Of a stretch of DNA of 51,990 nucleotides, positions 15,306-24,693 are shown piece by piece. The number at the start of each line of letters is the position of its first letter. Positions within the stretch are counted from its first letter, which is position 1. The position numbers and the translations under genes were made by a program. The stretch is from contig NZ_QRAN01000023.1 of NCBI RefSeq assembly GCF_003457605.1, positions 1 through 51,990 on the forward strand, given 5' to 3'. Source of the stretch: Seongchinamella sediminis (GTDB taxonomy: Bacteria; Pseudomonadota; Gammaproteobacteria; Pseudomonadales; Halieaceae). Below the pieces are notes generated by a model that did no database searches, was not told the origin of the DNA, and worked only from the letters and a program-made list of their open reading frames with translations.

Positions 15306-17456
15306 TTACTTGAACAGCTCGCCAGCCGCCAGTTTGTCGCTGACGATGGCCGGTGCCCTGAAGCGCTCGCCATACTTGTCGGCCAGCTGGTCGCAGCGAT
15401 CGACAAAGTTTTGCAGGCCATAGGTGTTGACGAACTGGATGTAGCCGCCGGTCCAGGCCGGGGCGCCGATACCGAGGATGGAACCGATATTGCCATCGGC
15501 CACGGTCCGTAACACGCCTTCCTGCAGGCACTTGAGGCTTTCGATCACAGTGCTGAACAGCAGGCGGTCCTTGATGTCCTCATCGCTGATCTCCACCTCG
15601 GGCTGGTAATACAGGTCCAGCAGCCCGGGCCAGATAGTCTTGCCCTCCCCGCTGTAGTCGTAATACCCACCATCGCCGTGGTGACGGCCGCCGCGATTGT
15701 GCTCATGGACCAGGGAGTGGACGAGTTCGCTGCCCAGGGGCCGGGGATCGTCGGTAACGGATACCAGGCCCTGCGCTACCTGGGTCTCACGCACCTGCAC
15801 GCCCAGTTTCAGGCTGACCTCGTCATTGACGGTCAGGGGCCCCACCGGCATACCGATGGCCTTGCCCATATTGTCGACCCGCACCGGGTGAATACCCTCG
15901 GCGACCAGCTGGGCCGCTTCCAGCAACTGGGTACCGAAGGTCCTGGAGGTATAGAAGCCCAGGCTGTCGTTGACCACAATCGGCACCTTGCGAATCTGCT
16001 GCACGTAGTCGAAGGCCTTGGCCAGGGTCTCGTCATCGGTCTTTTCACCGCAGATGATTTCCACCAGGGGCATCTTGTCCACCGGCGAGAAGAAGTGAAT
16101 ACCGATGAACGTCTCCGGCTGGCTGCTGGCCTCGGCCAGGCGGGTGATAGGGAGGGTCGAGGTATTGGAGCCCCACACGCCACCTGCGGCCAGGTATTTC
16201 TCGTTACTGCCGGTAATCTGGTCCTTCAGCTCCATGTTTTCGAACACCGCCTCGATAATCAGGTCACAACCCTCCAGGTCGGCCTCGTTGTCGGTCGCCT
16301 TGATCAGCTCGAGCACGGCGGCTTTCCTGGCCTCGTCGGCGCGGCCCCGGGCGATGGCCTTGTCCATCAGGGCGGCGGTATAGGCCCTGCCTTTCTCCGC
16401 CGCTTCCAGGGATACATCCTTGAGCACCACCTCGATACCGGCCATGGCGGATACATTGGCAATCCCCTGCCCCATCATGCCGGCACCGATCACGCCGAGC
16501 TTGCTGACGCTGGAGCGGGCAATGCCCTGCGGTCGGCTGGCCCCGCTGTTGACCTGGTTCATCTGGAAGAAAAAGGCATTGATCATGTTTTTGGCGATGT
16601 CGCCAGCGGCCAGGTAGGCAAATTTGCGCGACTCGATGCGCAGTGCGGTATCGAAGTCGACGGTCAGGGCCTCGCAGGCGGTTTCCAGGATGCGCTCCGG
16701 GGCCGGCAGCAAACCGCGGGTTTTCTGCATCAGCAACTGGGGCGCCATCATCACCTGTTGCGCCACGGCCGGGTGCTTGATGTCACCGCCGGGAATACGA
16801 AAGCCCTTCTGGTCCCAGGGCTGCAGAGCGGCCTTTTCATTGTCCCGGTTCTCCAGTATCCAGGCCCTGGCGCGGGGCAGCAGCTCCTCGACGCTGGCCA
16901 CGGTCTCGTCAATCATGCCCTGCTCCAGGGCCCTGGCGGCGTTGACCTTCTTGCCCTCCAGCAGGTAAGGCATGGCCTGCTGGAAGCCCAGCAGGTTGGT
17001 GAGACGCACCACACCGCCGCCGCCGGGCAACAGGCCGAGACTGACCTCGGGCAGGCCGATCTGCACGGCCTTGCTGTCCCAGGCGATACGGTGGTTACAG
17101 GCCAGACACAGCTCATAGCCGCCACCGAGGGCCGCGCCATTGATCGCCGCTACTACCGGCACCGGCAGTTTTTCCAGCCGGCGCAGGTCGCCCTTGGTGG
17201 CTTCTACCGAGGTAAAGGCCTGGTCGACGTGTTCCGGGGTAATCCGGATCAGGTCATTGAGGTCGCCGCCGGCGAAGAAGGTTTTCTTGGCAGAGGCGAA
17301 TATCACACCGCTCAGCCCGGATTCGGCCTCCAGGCGCTCGAGCGTGGCGCCCATGGCCTCGCCATACTCGTTGTTCATGGCATTTACCGGCCCGGTCATG
17401 TCCATGGTAACGGTCACGATCCCGTCGCTGTCTTTGTCGTACTTGAATACACTCAT
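15306..17456 (-). CDS. fadJ: FadJ-like enoyl-CoA hydratase / 3-hydroxyacyl-CoA dehydrogenase
   Basis: This 716-residue fused enzyme has an N-terminal crotonase domain (FFAGGDLND, then NGAALGGGYELCLACNHR and QIGLPEVSLGLLPGGGG, with the two catalytic glutamates) followed by an NAD-binding dehydrogenase domain (KLGVIGAGMMGQGIA; later IGIHFFSPVDKMPLVEII and NDSLGFYTSRT). It hydrates trans-2-enoyl-CoA and oxidises the 3-hydroxy product. The length and start resemble FadJ more than the longer FadB. AGGAAA precedes the ATG. It lies 51 nt after the thiolase gene. The symbol is by similarity; the strain may hold other FadB/FadJ copies. Confidence 0.92.
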   Translation of the reverse strand: MSVFKYDKDSDGIVTVTMDMTGPVNAMNNEYGEAMGATLERLEAESGLSGVIFASAKKTFFAGGDLNDLIRITPEHVDQAFTSVEATKGDLRRLEKLPVPVVAAINGAALGGGYELCLACNHRIAWDSKAVQIGLPEVSLGLLPGGGGVVRLTNLLGFQQAMPYLLEGKKVNAARALEQGMIDETVASVEELLPRARAWILENRDNEKAALQPWDQKGFRIPGGDIKHPAVAQQVMMAPQLLMQKTRGLLPAPERILETACEALTVDFDTALRIESRKFAYLAAGDIAKNMINAFFFQMNQVNSGASRPQGIARSSVSKLGVIGAGMMGQGIANVSAMAGIEVVLKDVSLEAAEKGRAYTAALMDKAIARGRADEARKAAVLELIKATDNEADLEGCDLIIEAVFENMELKDQITGSNEKYLAAGGVWGSNTSTLPITRLAEASSQPETFIGIHFFSPVDKMPLVEIICGEKTDDETLAKAFDYVQQIRKVPIVVNDSLGFYTSRTFGTQLLEAAQLVAEGIHPVRVDNMGKAIGMPVGPLTVNDEVSLKLGVQVRETQVAQGLVSVTDDPRPLGSELVHSLVHEHNRGGRHHGDGGYYDYSGEGKTIWPGLLDLYYQPEVEISDEDIKDRLLFSTVIESLKCLQEGVLRTVADGNIGSILGIGAPAWTGGYIQFVNTYGLQNFVDRCDQLADKYGERFRAPAIVSDKLAAGELFK

Positions 17457-17507
17457 GATGGTTTCCTGAAATCTGTTTGCTGGAAAATCTGTCGGCGCGC
17501 GCGGCCC

Positions 17508-18716
17508 CTATACTCGCTCAATAATGGTGGAAATGCCCATGCCACCACCGACGCACAGGGACAGCATGGCGCGCTTGAGACCGCGGCGTTCCAGTTCGTC
17601 GAGCATGGTGCTGACCAGTACCGCACCGGTGGCGCCCAGCGGGTGCCCCATGGCGATTGCACCGCCGTTGACGTTGGTCACTTCCGGGTCGATATCCAGG
17701 TCTTTCATGTAACGCAGGGCAACGGAGGCGAAGGCTTCGTTGATTTCCCACAGGTCGATGTCGGCGCGGGTCATGCCGGCGATTTTCAGGCACTTTTTCG
17801 CGGCAGGGCCGGGGCCGATCAGCATGATCGAAGGTTCGGTCGCCAGCACTGCGCCGGCGACGATGCGCCCGCGCTGGGTCAGCCCGAGGTCCTGCCCCGC
17901 CTGTTCACTGCCAATCAGTACCGCGCTGGCGCCGTCGACAATGCCGGAGGAATTGCCCGCGTGGTGCACGTGGTTGATGCGCTCCACCTGGGGATACTTG
18001 GCCAGCAGCATCTCGTCCATGCCCATGGCGCCCAGTTGCTCAAAGGAGGGACGCAGCGAGGCCAGACCCTCCATGGTGGTATCGGGCTTGATGAAGTCGT
18101 CCTTTTCCAGGATGGTCATGCCACTGAGGTCCCTGACCGGCACCACCGACCTGTCGAAGTAGCCCTGGTCACGGGCGTGGGCGGCCCGTTGCTGGGACTG
18201 CAGGGCGAAGGCGTCGACATCCTCGCGGCTCCAGCCCTCGAGTGTGGCGATGAGGTCCGCGCCGATTCCCTGGGGAACCGATCGCTGGCCCATGACGAAT
18301 TCGGGGTCGCCGAGCAGCGCGCCACCGGCGGCGCCCATGGGCACCCGGGACATGCACTCGATACCGCCGGCCACCATCAACTGGTTCCAGCCCGACATCA
18401 CGTTCTGGGCGGCGGAATTGACCGCCTCGAGCCCGGACGCGCAGAAACGATCCATCTGCACGGCCGCGACGCTTTCGTCCCACCCGGCGTGCTGCACGAT
18501 AGCCTTGGCCACATCCGCGCCCTGCTCCCCAACCGGCTGGGTGCAGCCCAGCATCACGTCGTCGACGTAGGCGGTGTCGAACTGGTGGCGCTCCTGCAGC
18601 TCCCGCAGCAGGCCGGCGCCCAGGGCGATCGGTTTAACCTCGTGCAGTGTTCCATCTTTCCTGCCTCTGCTCCGGGGAGTGCGGATGGCATCGTAGATAT
18701 AGGCCTGGTTGGTCAT
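17508..18716 (-). CDS. acetyl-CoA C-acyltransferase (thiolase)
   Basis: This 402-residue thiolase has the acyl-accepting Cys in [12 protein letters not shown], the His in [16 protein letters not shown], and the second Cys in [14 protein letters not shown] near the C terminus, all in expected places. It cleaves 3-ketoacyl-CoA with CoA, the last step of beta-oxidation. It is the first gene of the fad operon, with GAGG before the ATG, and is divergent from the AraC-type regulator gene across 152 bp. It could be called fadI by partnership with the FadJ-like gene, but FadA-like and other thiolases share these motifs. Confidence 0.93.
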   Translation of the reverse strand: MTNQAYIYDAIRTPRSRGRKDGTLHEVKPIALGAGLLRELQERHQFDTAYVDDVMLGCTQPVGEQGADVAKAIVQHAGWDESVAAVQMDRFCASGLEAVNSAAQNVMSGWNQLMVAGGIECMSRVPMGAAGGALLGDPEFVMGQRSVPQGIGADLIATLEGWSREDVDAFALQSQQRAAHARDQGYFDRSVVPVRDLSGMTILEKDDFIKPDTTMEGLASLRPSFEQLGAMGMDEMLLAKYPQVERINHVHHAGNSSGIVDGASAVLIGSEQAGQDLGLTQRGRIVAGAVLATEPSIMLIGPGPAAKKCLKIAGMTRADIDLWEINEAFASVALRYMKDLDIDPEVTNVNGGAIAMGHPLGATGAVLVSTMLDELERRGLKRAMLSLCVGGGMGISTIIERV

Positions 18717-18769
18717 GGCTACCTCGCGTTGTTGGGGCCGAATCGGGGCCCGCCGTTATCAGTGGCTGC

Positions 18770-18798
18770 ATTCTGGCCCCTCAGGCAGCGCTGGACAA
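18770..18798 (-). promoter_or_regulatory. possible promoter of the fad operon
   Basis: On the minus strand TTGTCC (18798-18793) and CAGAAT (18775-18770) are 17 bp apart, upstream of the thiolase ATG. A GCTGCAT/ATGCAGC inverted pair (18765-18771 and 18809-18815) brackets it and could bind a regulator. Confidence 0.35.
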
Positions 18799-18868
18799 TG
18801 ACCACGCTATGCAGCGAAAATAAACACTAAATTACAACCGGGTCACAGCCCCGCAGCGGACGGCAGGT

Positions 18869-19918
18869 ATGAGCAGGGAAAGAGCCCGCGGGATCACCGT
18901 GGCTGCCTCGATGATCAACCACGCCCTGGCTGGCGCCAGGAAGGCCGGCCTCGACGTGTCCAGGATGCTGCGGGCAGCCGGCATAACCGAAGATATAATG
19001 CAGGACAAAAATGCCCGACTCCCGGTAGAGAACGCGGTCACGCTGCTCAACATCTGCATTGGCAGCTTGCGGGACGAGTCGCACGGACTGCTGGAAAGGC
19101 CGATCAAGCTGGGACATTTCCGCCTGCTGGCGCTGTCGGTGCTGCCTACCCGTACCCTGGGTCAGGCAATGCGCAGAATGACTGAAATTAACAACCTGTT
19201 TGACAATAGCCTGAGCAACTCGCTGACAGTCACTCCCCAGTATGTTGAATTTGCTCTGGGACGCATCCCCGGCCACACCATTCTCGATAATTACGCGATT
19301 GACTCGATAATGACCGTCTTCCATCGCTTCTTCGGCTGGCTGGGCAACGACCGGATTATTCTTGACCAGGTGACGCTGGACTTTGCCGCGCCCGACTATC
19401 GCGATGAGTACCGCTACCTGTACTACGGCGCCCCGGTGTTGTTCAACCAGGCTTACTGCGGCTTTCGCTTCGACCCGGGCTATCTCGACCAGCCCATCCT
19501 GCAGAATGAATCAAGCATCGAGAGTTATATACGCCGGGCCCCGCTGGACCTGTTCCTGCCCATGGATGCCGGTGGCGCGCTAACCCGCAACGTCAGGAGA
19601 CTGGCCAGGGATGCCTTCGCCCTGCATAAAGGGGCGCCGGAACTGGACAACATCGCCGCCGCCATGCGCTTCAAACCCCACACCCTGCGCCGCCGACTCA
19701 AGGCTGAAGGCACCAGTTTTCACAGCATCAAATCCCAGGTCCGCCGGGATATTGCCATTCATCATCTGGGCAATCCCGCTACCACCATCGAACAAATAGC
19801 GTTCTATACTGGCTACACCGAACCCAGCGCGTTTATTCGCGCTTTCAAGCAGTGGACCGGCTTTACCCCACTGCAGTTTCGCAAGGGCCTGGAGAGCGAA
19901 TACCGCGAGCAGCCATGA
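18869..19918 (+). CDS. AraC-family transcriptional regulator
   Basis: This 349-residue protein has an N-terminal ligand-binding part of the arabinose-binding/OruR-like type (LLNICIGSLRDESHGLLERP and LGHFRLLALSVLPTRTLGQAM) and a C-terminal double helix-turn-helix (about 250-345) ending with FYTGYTEPSAFIRAFKQWTGFTPLQFR, the AraC signature. It lies between the divergent fad operon and the aldolase/TauD genes 63 nt downstream, so it could control either. AraC members of this type often sense fatty-acid-like or amino-acid-like ligands; the ligand here is unknown. A weak AGG precedes the ATG. Confidence 0.92.
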   Translation: MSRERARGITVAASMINHALAGARKAGLDVSRMLRAAGITEDIMQDKNARLPVENAVTLLNICIGSLRDESHGLLERPIKLGHFRLLALSVLPTRTLGQAMRRMTEINNLFDNSLSNSLTVTPQYVEFALGRIPGHTILDNYAIDSIMTVFHRFFGWLGNDRIILDQVTLDFAAPDYRDEYRYLYYGAPVLFNQAYCGFRFDPGYLDQPILQNESSIESYIRRAPLDLFLPMDAGGALTRNVRRLARDAFALHKGAPELDNIAAAMRFKPHTLRRRLKAEGTSFHSIKSQVRRDIAIHHLGNPATTIEQIAFYTGYTEPSAFIRAFKQWTGFTPLQFRKGLESEYREQP

Positions 19919-19981
19919 GGACACCCCGGTCGGTGTGGCGGGCTGCAAAAATTTTACGACCAACAGCAGAGGATGATAATC

Positions 19982-20752
19982 ATGAGAAAATTTGACGGCC
20001 TGGATCAGAACATGGTCGAGCGTTTCGCGCCCCGTCCCGGGCGCAGGCCACTGCTACCCGATCTGAGCCACAAGGCCCAGGTCGCGCTGATGTGCCGCAT
20101 GTTGTTCCGCGAGGGCTGGAATGAGCATATCGCTGGCCATATCACCCTGCGCCTCGATAACGGCGATATTCTCACTAACCCCTGGGAACTGGCCTGGGAT
20201 GAGCTTACCGCCAGCGATATTGTCACCGTGGATTCGGGCGGCCAGATTATCGACAGCGACTGGAACGTGACCCCGGCGATCGGCCTGCATTTGCAGCTGC
20301 ATGCACTGCGGCCAGACATCAACGTGGTGATCCATAACCACGCCCACTGGAGCGGCATCTGGGCCAACCTGCAGCGCGTGCCGCCGGTGTACGACCAGAC
20401 CGGCGCTCACTGCGGTGCCAAGCTGCCTCTGTATAACGAATACCAGGGCACCTTTGAAGATGAAGCCACCTCCCTGTCTGCCGCCGAGGCGCTGGGTGAC
20501 TCAAAATGGGCATTACTGGCGAATCACGGGTCCCTGGTCGTGGGCAAGGATTTGCGCCAGGCACACCTTCGGGCCATTACCCTGGAGTGGCGAAGCAAGC
20601 GCGCCTATGAAGTGGAACTGGCGGGGGGCGCGGTGCCACTCAGCGATGAAGAGGTGGAAAAGGTCAGCATTACCGATGCCAGTGGTTTTCCGTTCTGCTG
20701 GGAAGCCATGGCCAGGCGCGAGCTGCGTGCCGACCCCTCTATCATCGATTAA
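19982..20752 (+). CDS. class II aldolase/adducin-like protein
   Basis: This 256-residue protein has the class II aldolase/adducin fold: EHIAGHITLRL, then VIHNHAHWSG with metal-binding H118 and H120, and LLANHGSLVVGKD with the third His at 181. The position where fuculose aldolase has its catalytic Glu reads TPAIGLH, as in adducin-like members, so retro-aldol activity should not be assumed. ATG at 19982 is chosen over 19973 because the GAGG that ends at 19972 is well spaced for it. It lies 18 nt before the TauD-like gene, which is almost certainly co-transcribed. Confidence 0.88.
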   Translation: MRKFDGLDQNMVERFAPRPGRRPLLPDLSHKAQVALMCRMLFREGWNEHIAGHITLRLDNGDILTNPWELAWDELTASDIVTVDSGGQIIDSDWNVTPAIGLHLQLHALRPDINVVIHNHAHWSGIWANLQRVPPVYDQTGAHCGAKLPLYNEYQGTFEDEATSLSAAEALGDSKWALLANHGSLVVGKDLRQAHLRAITLEWRSKRAYEVELAGGAVPLSDEEVEKVSITDASGFPFCWEAMARRELRADPSIID

Positions 20753-20770
20753 CGGTTTGGGACAGGAATT

Positions 20771-21697
20771 ATGAGTTTAGAGATCGCTCCACTGGACAAT
20801 GTCGGCATCGAAGTCTCCGGTTTTGACCTCAATGCACCCGTCAGCGATGAGCTTCGGGCACAATTAAAAGCGCTCTGGTACGAGCATGCGATCATGCTGT
20901 TCCGTGGGCAGGACATCAGCCCTGAAAGCCAGATTGAATTCAGCCGCATATTCGGTCCCCTGGAAATGCATCCCCTGGAAACGACGACTTCCGCTGACTA
21001 CCCTGAGCTTTTTCAACTGGAAAACGGCGGCGATAGGGATAAGTTCATGACCGCGTTTTATCAGGGTGAGGAAATTGTCGGCCGCCTGGACTGGCACATG
21101 GACCTGCACTACACCGCACGCCCCAACCATGGTGCGATATTGCGCGCGGTGGTGGTGGCAGAAGAAGACGGTCTCACCGGTTTTGGTGACCTGGCCAAGG
21201 CCTATGACGCCCTCGATGAGGATACCAAGGCACTGCTTGCCAGGCTGGAAGTGGCCTATAGCTTCAGCATGCAGCGTCGCCATATGCGCTATGTCGACCT
21301 GGAGGGTTATGAACCCGGCCCCTACAGCCCCGGAAAGCCCGCCGATGTGGGTTTTCCGGACTTCGCCGACGCGGTTTACCCGGCGGTGGTCACCCATCCC
21401 GTCAGCGGTCGAAAAGTACTCGAAGTGGTGGAACAGTTTCTGGACCGGGTGATCACCCCGCAGCAGTTCGGCCTGTCCAACGACGAGTCCATCGAGCTCC
21501 TGGAACGATTGGTGGCCCATGGCAAGAAACCCGAATTCACCTATTTCCACCAATGGCAGGAAGGCGACATGGTGCTGTGGGACAACTGGCGGGCGATGCA
21601 CTGCACCACCGGCACCCGGCCAGGTATCAAACGGCTTATCCACCGCACCACGATTGAGGGGGATGTCAGCCTGGGGCGGGTACTGACGGCGGAGTAA
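20771..21697 (+). CDS. TauD/TfdA-family Fe(II)/2-oxoglutarate dioxygenase
   Basis: This 308-residue protein shows the family facial triad: H109 and D111 in LDWHMDLHY and H277 in NWRAMHC, with R288 positioned to hold 2-oxoglutarate. The N-terminal FDLNAPVSDELRAQLK and HAIMLFRGQDI stretches are also typical. It would hydroxylate a small acidic or sulfonated substrate with release of CO2 and succinate. AGGA precedes the ATG. Its close pairing with the aldolase-like gene and with an AraC regulator suggests a small catabolic unit; the substrate is not evident from sequence. Confidence 0.92.
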   Translation: MSLEIAPLDNVGIEVSGFDLNAPVSDELRAQLKALWYEHAIMLFRGQDISPESQIEFSRIFGPLEMHPLETTTSADYPELFQLENGGDRDKFMTAFYQGEEIVGRLDWHMDLHYTARPNHGAILRAVVVAEEDGLTGFGDLAKAYDALDEDTKALLARLEVAYSFSMQRRHMRYVDLEGYEPGPYSPGKPADVGFPDFADAVYPAVVTHPVSGRKVLEVVEQFLDRVITPQQFGLSNDESIELLERLVAHGKKPEFTYFHQWQEGDMVLWDNWRAMHCTTGTRPGIKRLIHRTTIEGDVSLGRVLTAE

Positions 21698-21764
21698 TCC
21701 AGCAAGTTAACACCGCGGGCAATCCCTGCGCCGGATTATTGCCAAACCGCTCACCGGGACCAGT

Positions 21765-21793
21765 TTGACGCGGCGGTCCAGTCGCGCTACAAA
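21765..21793 (+). promoter_or_regulatory. sigma70-type promoter before the small exported protein gene
   Basis: TTGACG (21765-21770) and TACAAA (21788-21793) are separated by 17 bp and lie about 40 bp before the GTG start at 21834. Confidence 0.6.
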
Positions 21794-21833
21794 GAGAGAG
21801 GCGCCACCGCAAACGGGCGCCGGGTGGTGACAG

Positions 21834-22328
21834 GTGAACAAGTGCAATCTCCTGGTCGTCCCTGTACTGGCGACCCTCTGCCAGAGCAATGCCCTGGCCT
21901 TTCGCAACTGCGAACAGCAGGATGACGCGGCGGCCTATCGCGGCAGCAGCGGCTATTCAGTCAGTGAAATCGAATTCGACCCGCTGACCCGTGTCGCCAC
22001 GGGCACCGAGACCCACTACAACTACGCCAACGGCGCTTCCGGGCATATTATCGAATGCCACGTGACCTATGAACTGCGGGGGGTGTACGACGCCAGCAGC
22101 GCCCTCTTCCTGCTGAGCGCCACCCGCAGCAACCAGAGCCAGAGCTGCGAGCCGGATTTCATCACCTACAATTTCCCGCTCCACCGCAGCTATACGGTGC
22201 AGGTCGACGCCCTGGCGGATGGCGAGGCAAGCGTCAGGCACGCGGACAACGGGGACCGCTTTGCCAGCGCCGATTGGCAGCGTCGCCACATGAGCTATAG
22301 CACCGAGGAAAGCTGTGAGTTGATGTAA
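21834..22328 (+). CDS. small exported protein of unknown function
   Basis: This 164-residue protein has a short signal peptide (about 1-22, LLVVPVLATLCQSNALA) and a polar mature part with four or more cysteines (NCEQQ, IIECHV, SCEPDF, ESCELM), suggesting disulfides. No family was recognised. GTG at 21834 is the start. A good promoter lies directly upstream. It is followed by about 250 bp without a gene before the next lipoprotein gene. Confidence 0.7.
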   Translation: MNKCNLLVVPVLATLCQSNALAFRNCEQQDDAAAYRGSSGYSVSEIEFDPLTRVATGTETHYNYANGASGHIIECHVTYELRGVYDASSALFLLSATRSNQSQSCEPDFITYNFPLHRSYTVQVDALADGEASVRHADNGDRFASADWQRRHMSYSTEESCELM

Positions 22329-22577
22329 GACCCGCGTATTGTTGTCGGCGCTGTATCCCGACATCATGCCGGATCGCGATAAAAGGCCAGCCATGGGGAC
22401 ACCAGCGCCCTGGTTGAGATTCTCCATACCTGAGCGCAATGCGGCAGATGGTCGCCGAAACGGGATGAGTGACACCGGCTGCGTCTTGCAGCCCCGGCGA
22501 ATTCGTCCAATGATAGAGGCTTGGTATTCGGCGCTTTGGTGGCCGGAATCATCTTTGATATCGACAAGGAGAATGCT

Positions 22578-22940
22578 GTGAAAAATTGGTGGGCGCTCGG
22601 TCTGGCGGGCCTGTTAACACTGCCGACAAGCGGGTGTGTGTATGTGGACGGCGAACATATTTCGAATGCTGACTGGAAACAGGAACAGCGCACTAATCGT
22701 GAACTGATCGCCGGTCTTGAACTGGGGTCTTCGCGCAGCGATGTCATCGCCCGGCTGGGAACGCCGGCTGAATCGGAGGCTTTTGAGCTGGACGGCGAGG
22801 AAGTGCGGGTATTGTTTTACCGTACGCACTGGAAAGAAGGCGACGGCGCAACCAGCCGTGACGAGACCACCCCGCTGGTTTTCATGAACAACCGCCTGGT
22901 GGGCTGGGGTAGCGCCGTCTACGATGATCTCAGGATCTAG
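22578..22940 (+). CDS. DUF3192-like lipoprotein
   Basis: This 120-residue protein starts at GTG 22578, with AAGGAG (22566-22571) 6 nt upstream; longer in-frame starts lack a ribosome binding site. A short hydrophobic segment ends in TSGC, a loose lipobox. The mature part, NRELIAGLELGSSRSDVIARL then VLFYRTHWKEGDG and TPLVFMNNRLVGWG, matches DUF3192, a group of small lipoproteins of the BamE/SmpA-like fold. The function is unknown. Confidence 0.8.
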   Translation: MKNWWALGLAGLLTLPTSGCVYVDGEHISNADWKQEQRTNRELIAGLELGSSRSDVIARLGTPAESEAFELDGEEVRVLFYRTHWKEGDGATSRDETTPLVFMNNRLVGWGSAVYDDLRI

Positions 22941-22965
22941 GCGCCCGCCTCCGTATAGCCGTACT

Positions 22966-22995
22966 TTGGCAGTCGCCGGGGAATAGTTCTATAGT
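22966..22995 (+). promoter_or_regulatory. promoter of the dynamin-like GTPase gene
   Basis: TTGGCA (22966-22971) and TATAGT (22990-22995) are 18 bp apart. The start codon of the GTPase lies about 28 bp downstream, leaving a short leader. Confidence 0.5.
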
Positions 22996-23023
22996 AAGAA
23001 AAACTCTTACCCGGGAAATTTCG

Positions 23024-24466
23024 GTGGCCAGGAATCCGACTCAAGAACGAATCAAGCGCCTGCAGGCGCACCTGAAACAGGAAAACCCGGTCCTTGCCGG
23101 CTGTGTGGAAAGTTTCCAGCGGCTGGACAAAATCCATCGCAAGCTCGGCTTGATGGCAGCTGACGAGTCCCTCGCCACCCAGGTCTCCTGGTGGCCAGCT
23201 ATTTCCATACTGGGCACCTATTCCGCCGGCAAGTCCACGTTCATCAACCAGTATGTGGGACACAACCTCCAGCGCACGGGCAACCAGGCCGTGGACGACA
23301 AGTTCACGGTAATCTGCTTTGGTACCGGCGACGAAAGTGCATCGCTGCCCGGGCTGGCACTGGACAGTGACCCGCGCTTTCCCTTTTACCAGATCAGTGA
23401 TGCTATCGAGAAAGTGGCCGAGGGCGAGGGTCGACGCGTCGATTCCTACCTGCAGCTGAAAACCAGCCAGTCGGAAGCATTACGCGGAAAAATCCTGATT
23501 GATTCACCCGGTTTCGACGCCGACCAGCAGCGCACCTCGACCCTGCTGATTACCAATCACATCATCAATCTGTCAGACCTTGTTCTGGTTTTTTTCGATG
23601 CCCGTCACCCGGAGCCGGGGGCGATGGCGGATACCCTCAGCCACCTGGTGGAAAATACCATCCAGCGCACGGATGCCACCAAGTTCCTTTACGTGCTGAA
23701 CCAGATCGACAACACCGCACGCGAGGATAATCCCGAGGAGGTCGTCGCTGCGTGGCAGCGCGCCCTGGCTCAACACGGGCTGACGGCCGGGCGCTTCTAC
23801 CGCATCTATGCGCGGGACGCAGCAACCGCGATTACCGACGAGGCTGTTCGCGAGCGGCTGGAGCGCAAGCGCGACGAGGATATCGCCGACATCGAGGCAC
23901 GCATCCAGCAGGTCGAGGTCGAACGTGCCTACCGGGTTGTGGGCGTGCTGGAAAACAGTGCGCGCCACCTGCGCGACGTGCTGGTTCCGCGACTGTCCCA
24001 GGCGCGGCGCGACTGGCGCCGGCGTACGCTCTGGTTCAGCGTGCCCGTCTTTACCGCCTTACTGGGGGTGTTTCTCTGGTGGAGCATCGCCGGTGACCAC
24101 TGGGACGGGTTCTACCTCGATCCTTTCGTCGCCCTCAGTATTCCTGTGCAGATAGCGGTCGTGGCCATCGCCTCCCTGTTAGCCCTCTTGCTGCACGCGA
24201 AGATACGTGAGCTGGCAGGAAAGAGCGTCTTGCGGGGACTGCAACGGGACGACTCGCTGGGGCAGTCTGGACCGGCACTGCAGCGGGCGTTCGCGTGGAA
24301 TGTTCGCGCCTGGTGGAGTTCCCTGGCCTCCGCCACCCCGCGTGGCTGGGGTCCGTGGCGGCGCCGCCGTCTGGATGCCATTCTGGCGCAGGCCGATGAT
24401 TTCGTGCAGTCTCTCAATGACAATTACGCCAGGCCATCTGGATCGGTCAATAACAGTGGCCGCTAG
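23024..24466 (+). CDS. dynamin-like membrane GTPase
   Basis: This 480-residue protein has all main GTPase motifs: P-loop GTYSAGKS (64-71), switch II DSPG (160-163), and NQID (226-229). Coiled helical segments follow (LERKRDEDIADIEARIQQVE), then two transmembrane helices (WFSVPVFTALLGVFLWWSIAG and IPVQIAVVAIASLLALLLH). This is the layout of bacterial dynamin-related proteins, which remodel or protect membranes. GTG at 23024 is the start; the ribosome binding site is weak. It has its own promoter. No second dynamin gene, as seen in paired bacterial dynamins, is nearby. Confidence 0.85.
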   Translation: MARNPTQERIKRLQAHLKQENPVLAGCVESFQRLDKIHRKLGLMAADESLATQVSWWPAISILGTYSAGKSTFINQYVGHNLQRTGNQAVDDKFTVICFGTGDESASLPGLALDSDPRFPFYQISDAIEKVAEGEGRRVDSYLQLKTSQSEALRGKILIDSPGFDADQQRTSTLLITNHIINLSDLVLVFFDARHPEPGAMADTLSHLVENTIQRTDATKFLYVLNQIDNTAREDNPEEVVAAWQRALAQHGLTAGRFYRIYARDAATAITDEAVRERLERKRDEDIADIEARIQQVEVERAYRVVGVLENSARHLRDVLVPRLSQARRDWRRRTLWFSVPVFTALLGVFLWWSIAGDHWDGFYLDPFVALSIPVQIAVVAIASLLALLLHAKIRELAGKSVLRGLQRDDSLGQSGPALQRAFAWNVRAWWSSLASATPRGWGPWRRRRLDAILAQADDFVQSLNDNYARPSGSVNNSGR

Positions 24467-24601
24467 CCGTCAGGCGAGGGCTGGCCTGTCGAATCGGGGC
24501 CAAAGAGCGCTCTCGCCAGCTCGCTGTTAGCGGAGATAAATCTGTCTCCTCCTCCTTACCGTACATATTCAGGCATTAGTGCTCACTTTCTGGCAACTGA
24601 A

Positions 24602-24617
24602 TGTGAAGCTGGTCACA
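24602..24617. promoter_or_regulatory. CRP/Vfr-like operator
   Basis: TGTGA-AGCTGG-TCACA is a perfect match to both half-sites of the CRP consensus with the correct 6-bp spacing; a further CTGAAT/ATTCAG pair extends the symmetry (24597-24625). It lies 77 bp before the GTG at 24694 and suits class I activation of a promoter near 24650-24661 (TTTAAA). Confidence 0.6.
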
Positions 24618-24693
24618 GTATTCAGCCTTGGTAGGTGAACTCCCGGCAATATTGCTTTAAAGAGTAAGTCTGGTTACGCGAAAGAGGTTCAGC

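Noticed and set aside
18765-18815. Inverted GCTGCAT/ATGCAGC pair as a firm regulator site
   Set aside because: The arms are 7 bp with a 37-bp gap, which is easily found by chance; mentioned only with the promoter.
15678-18830. 1050-codon open frame on the plus strand opposite the fad operon
   Set aside because: It is antisense to three clear fad genes; high-GC third positions keep it open. The translation has no recognisable domain.
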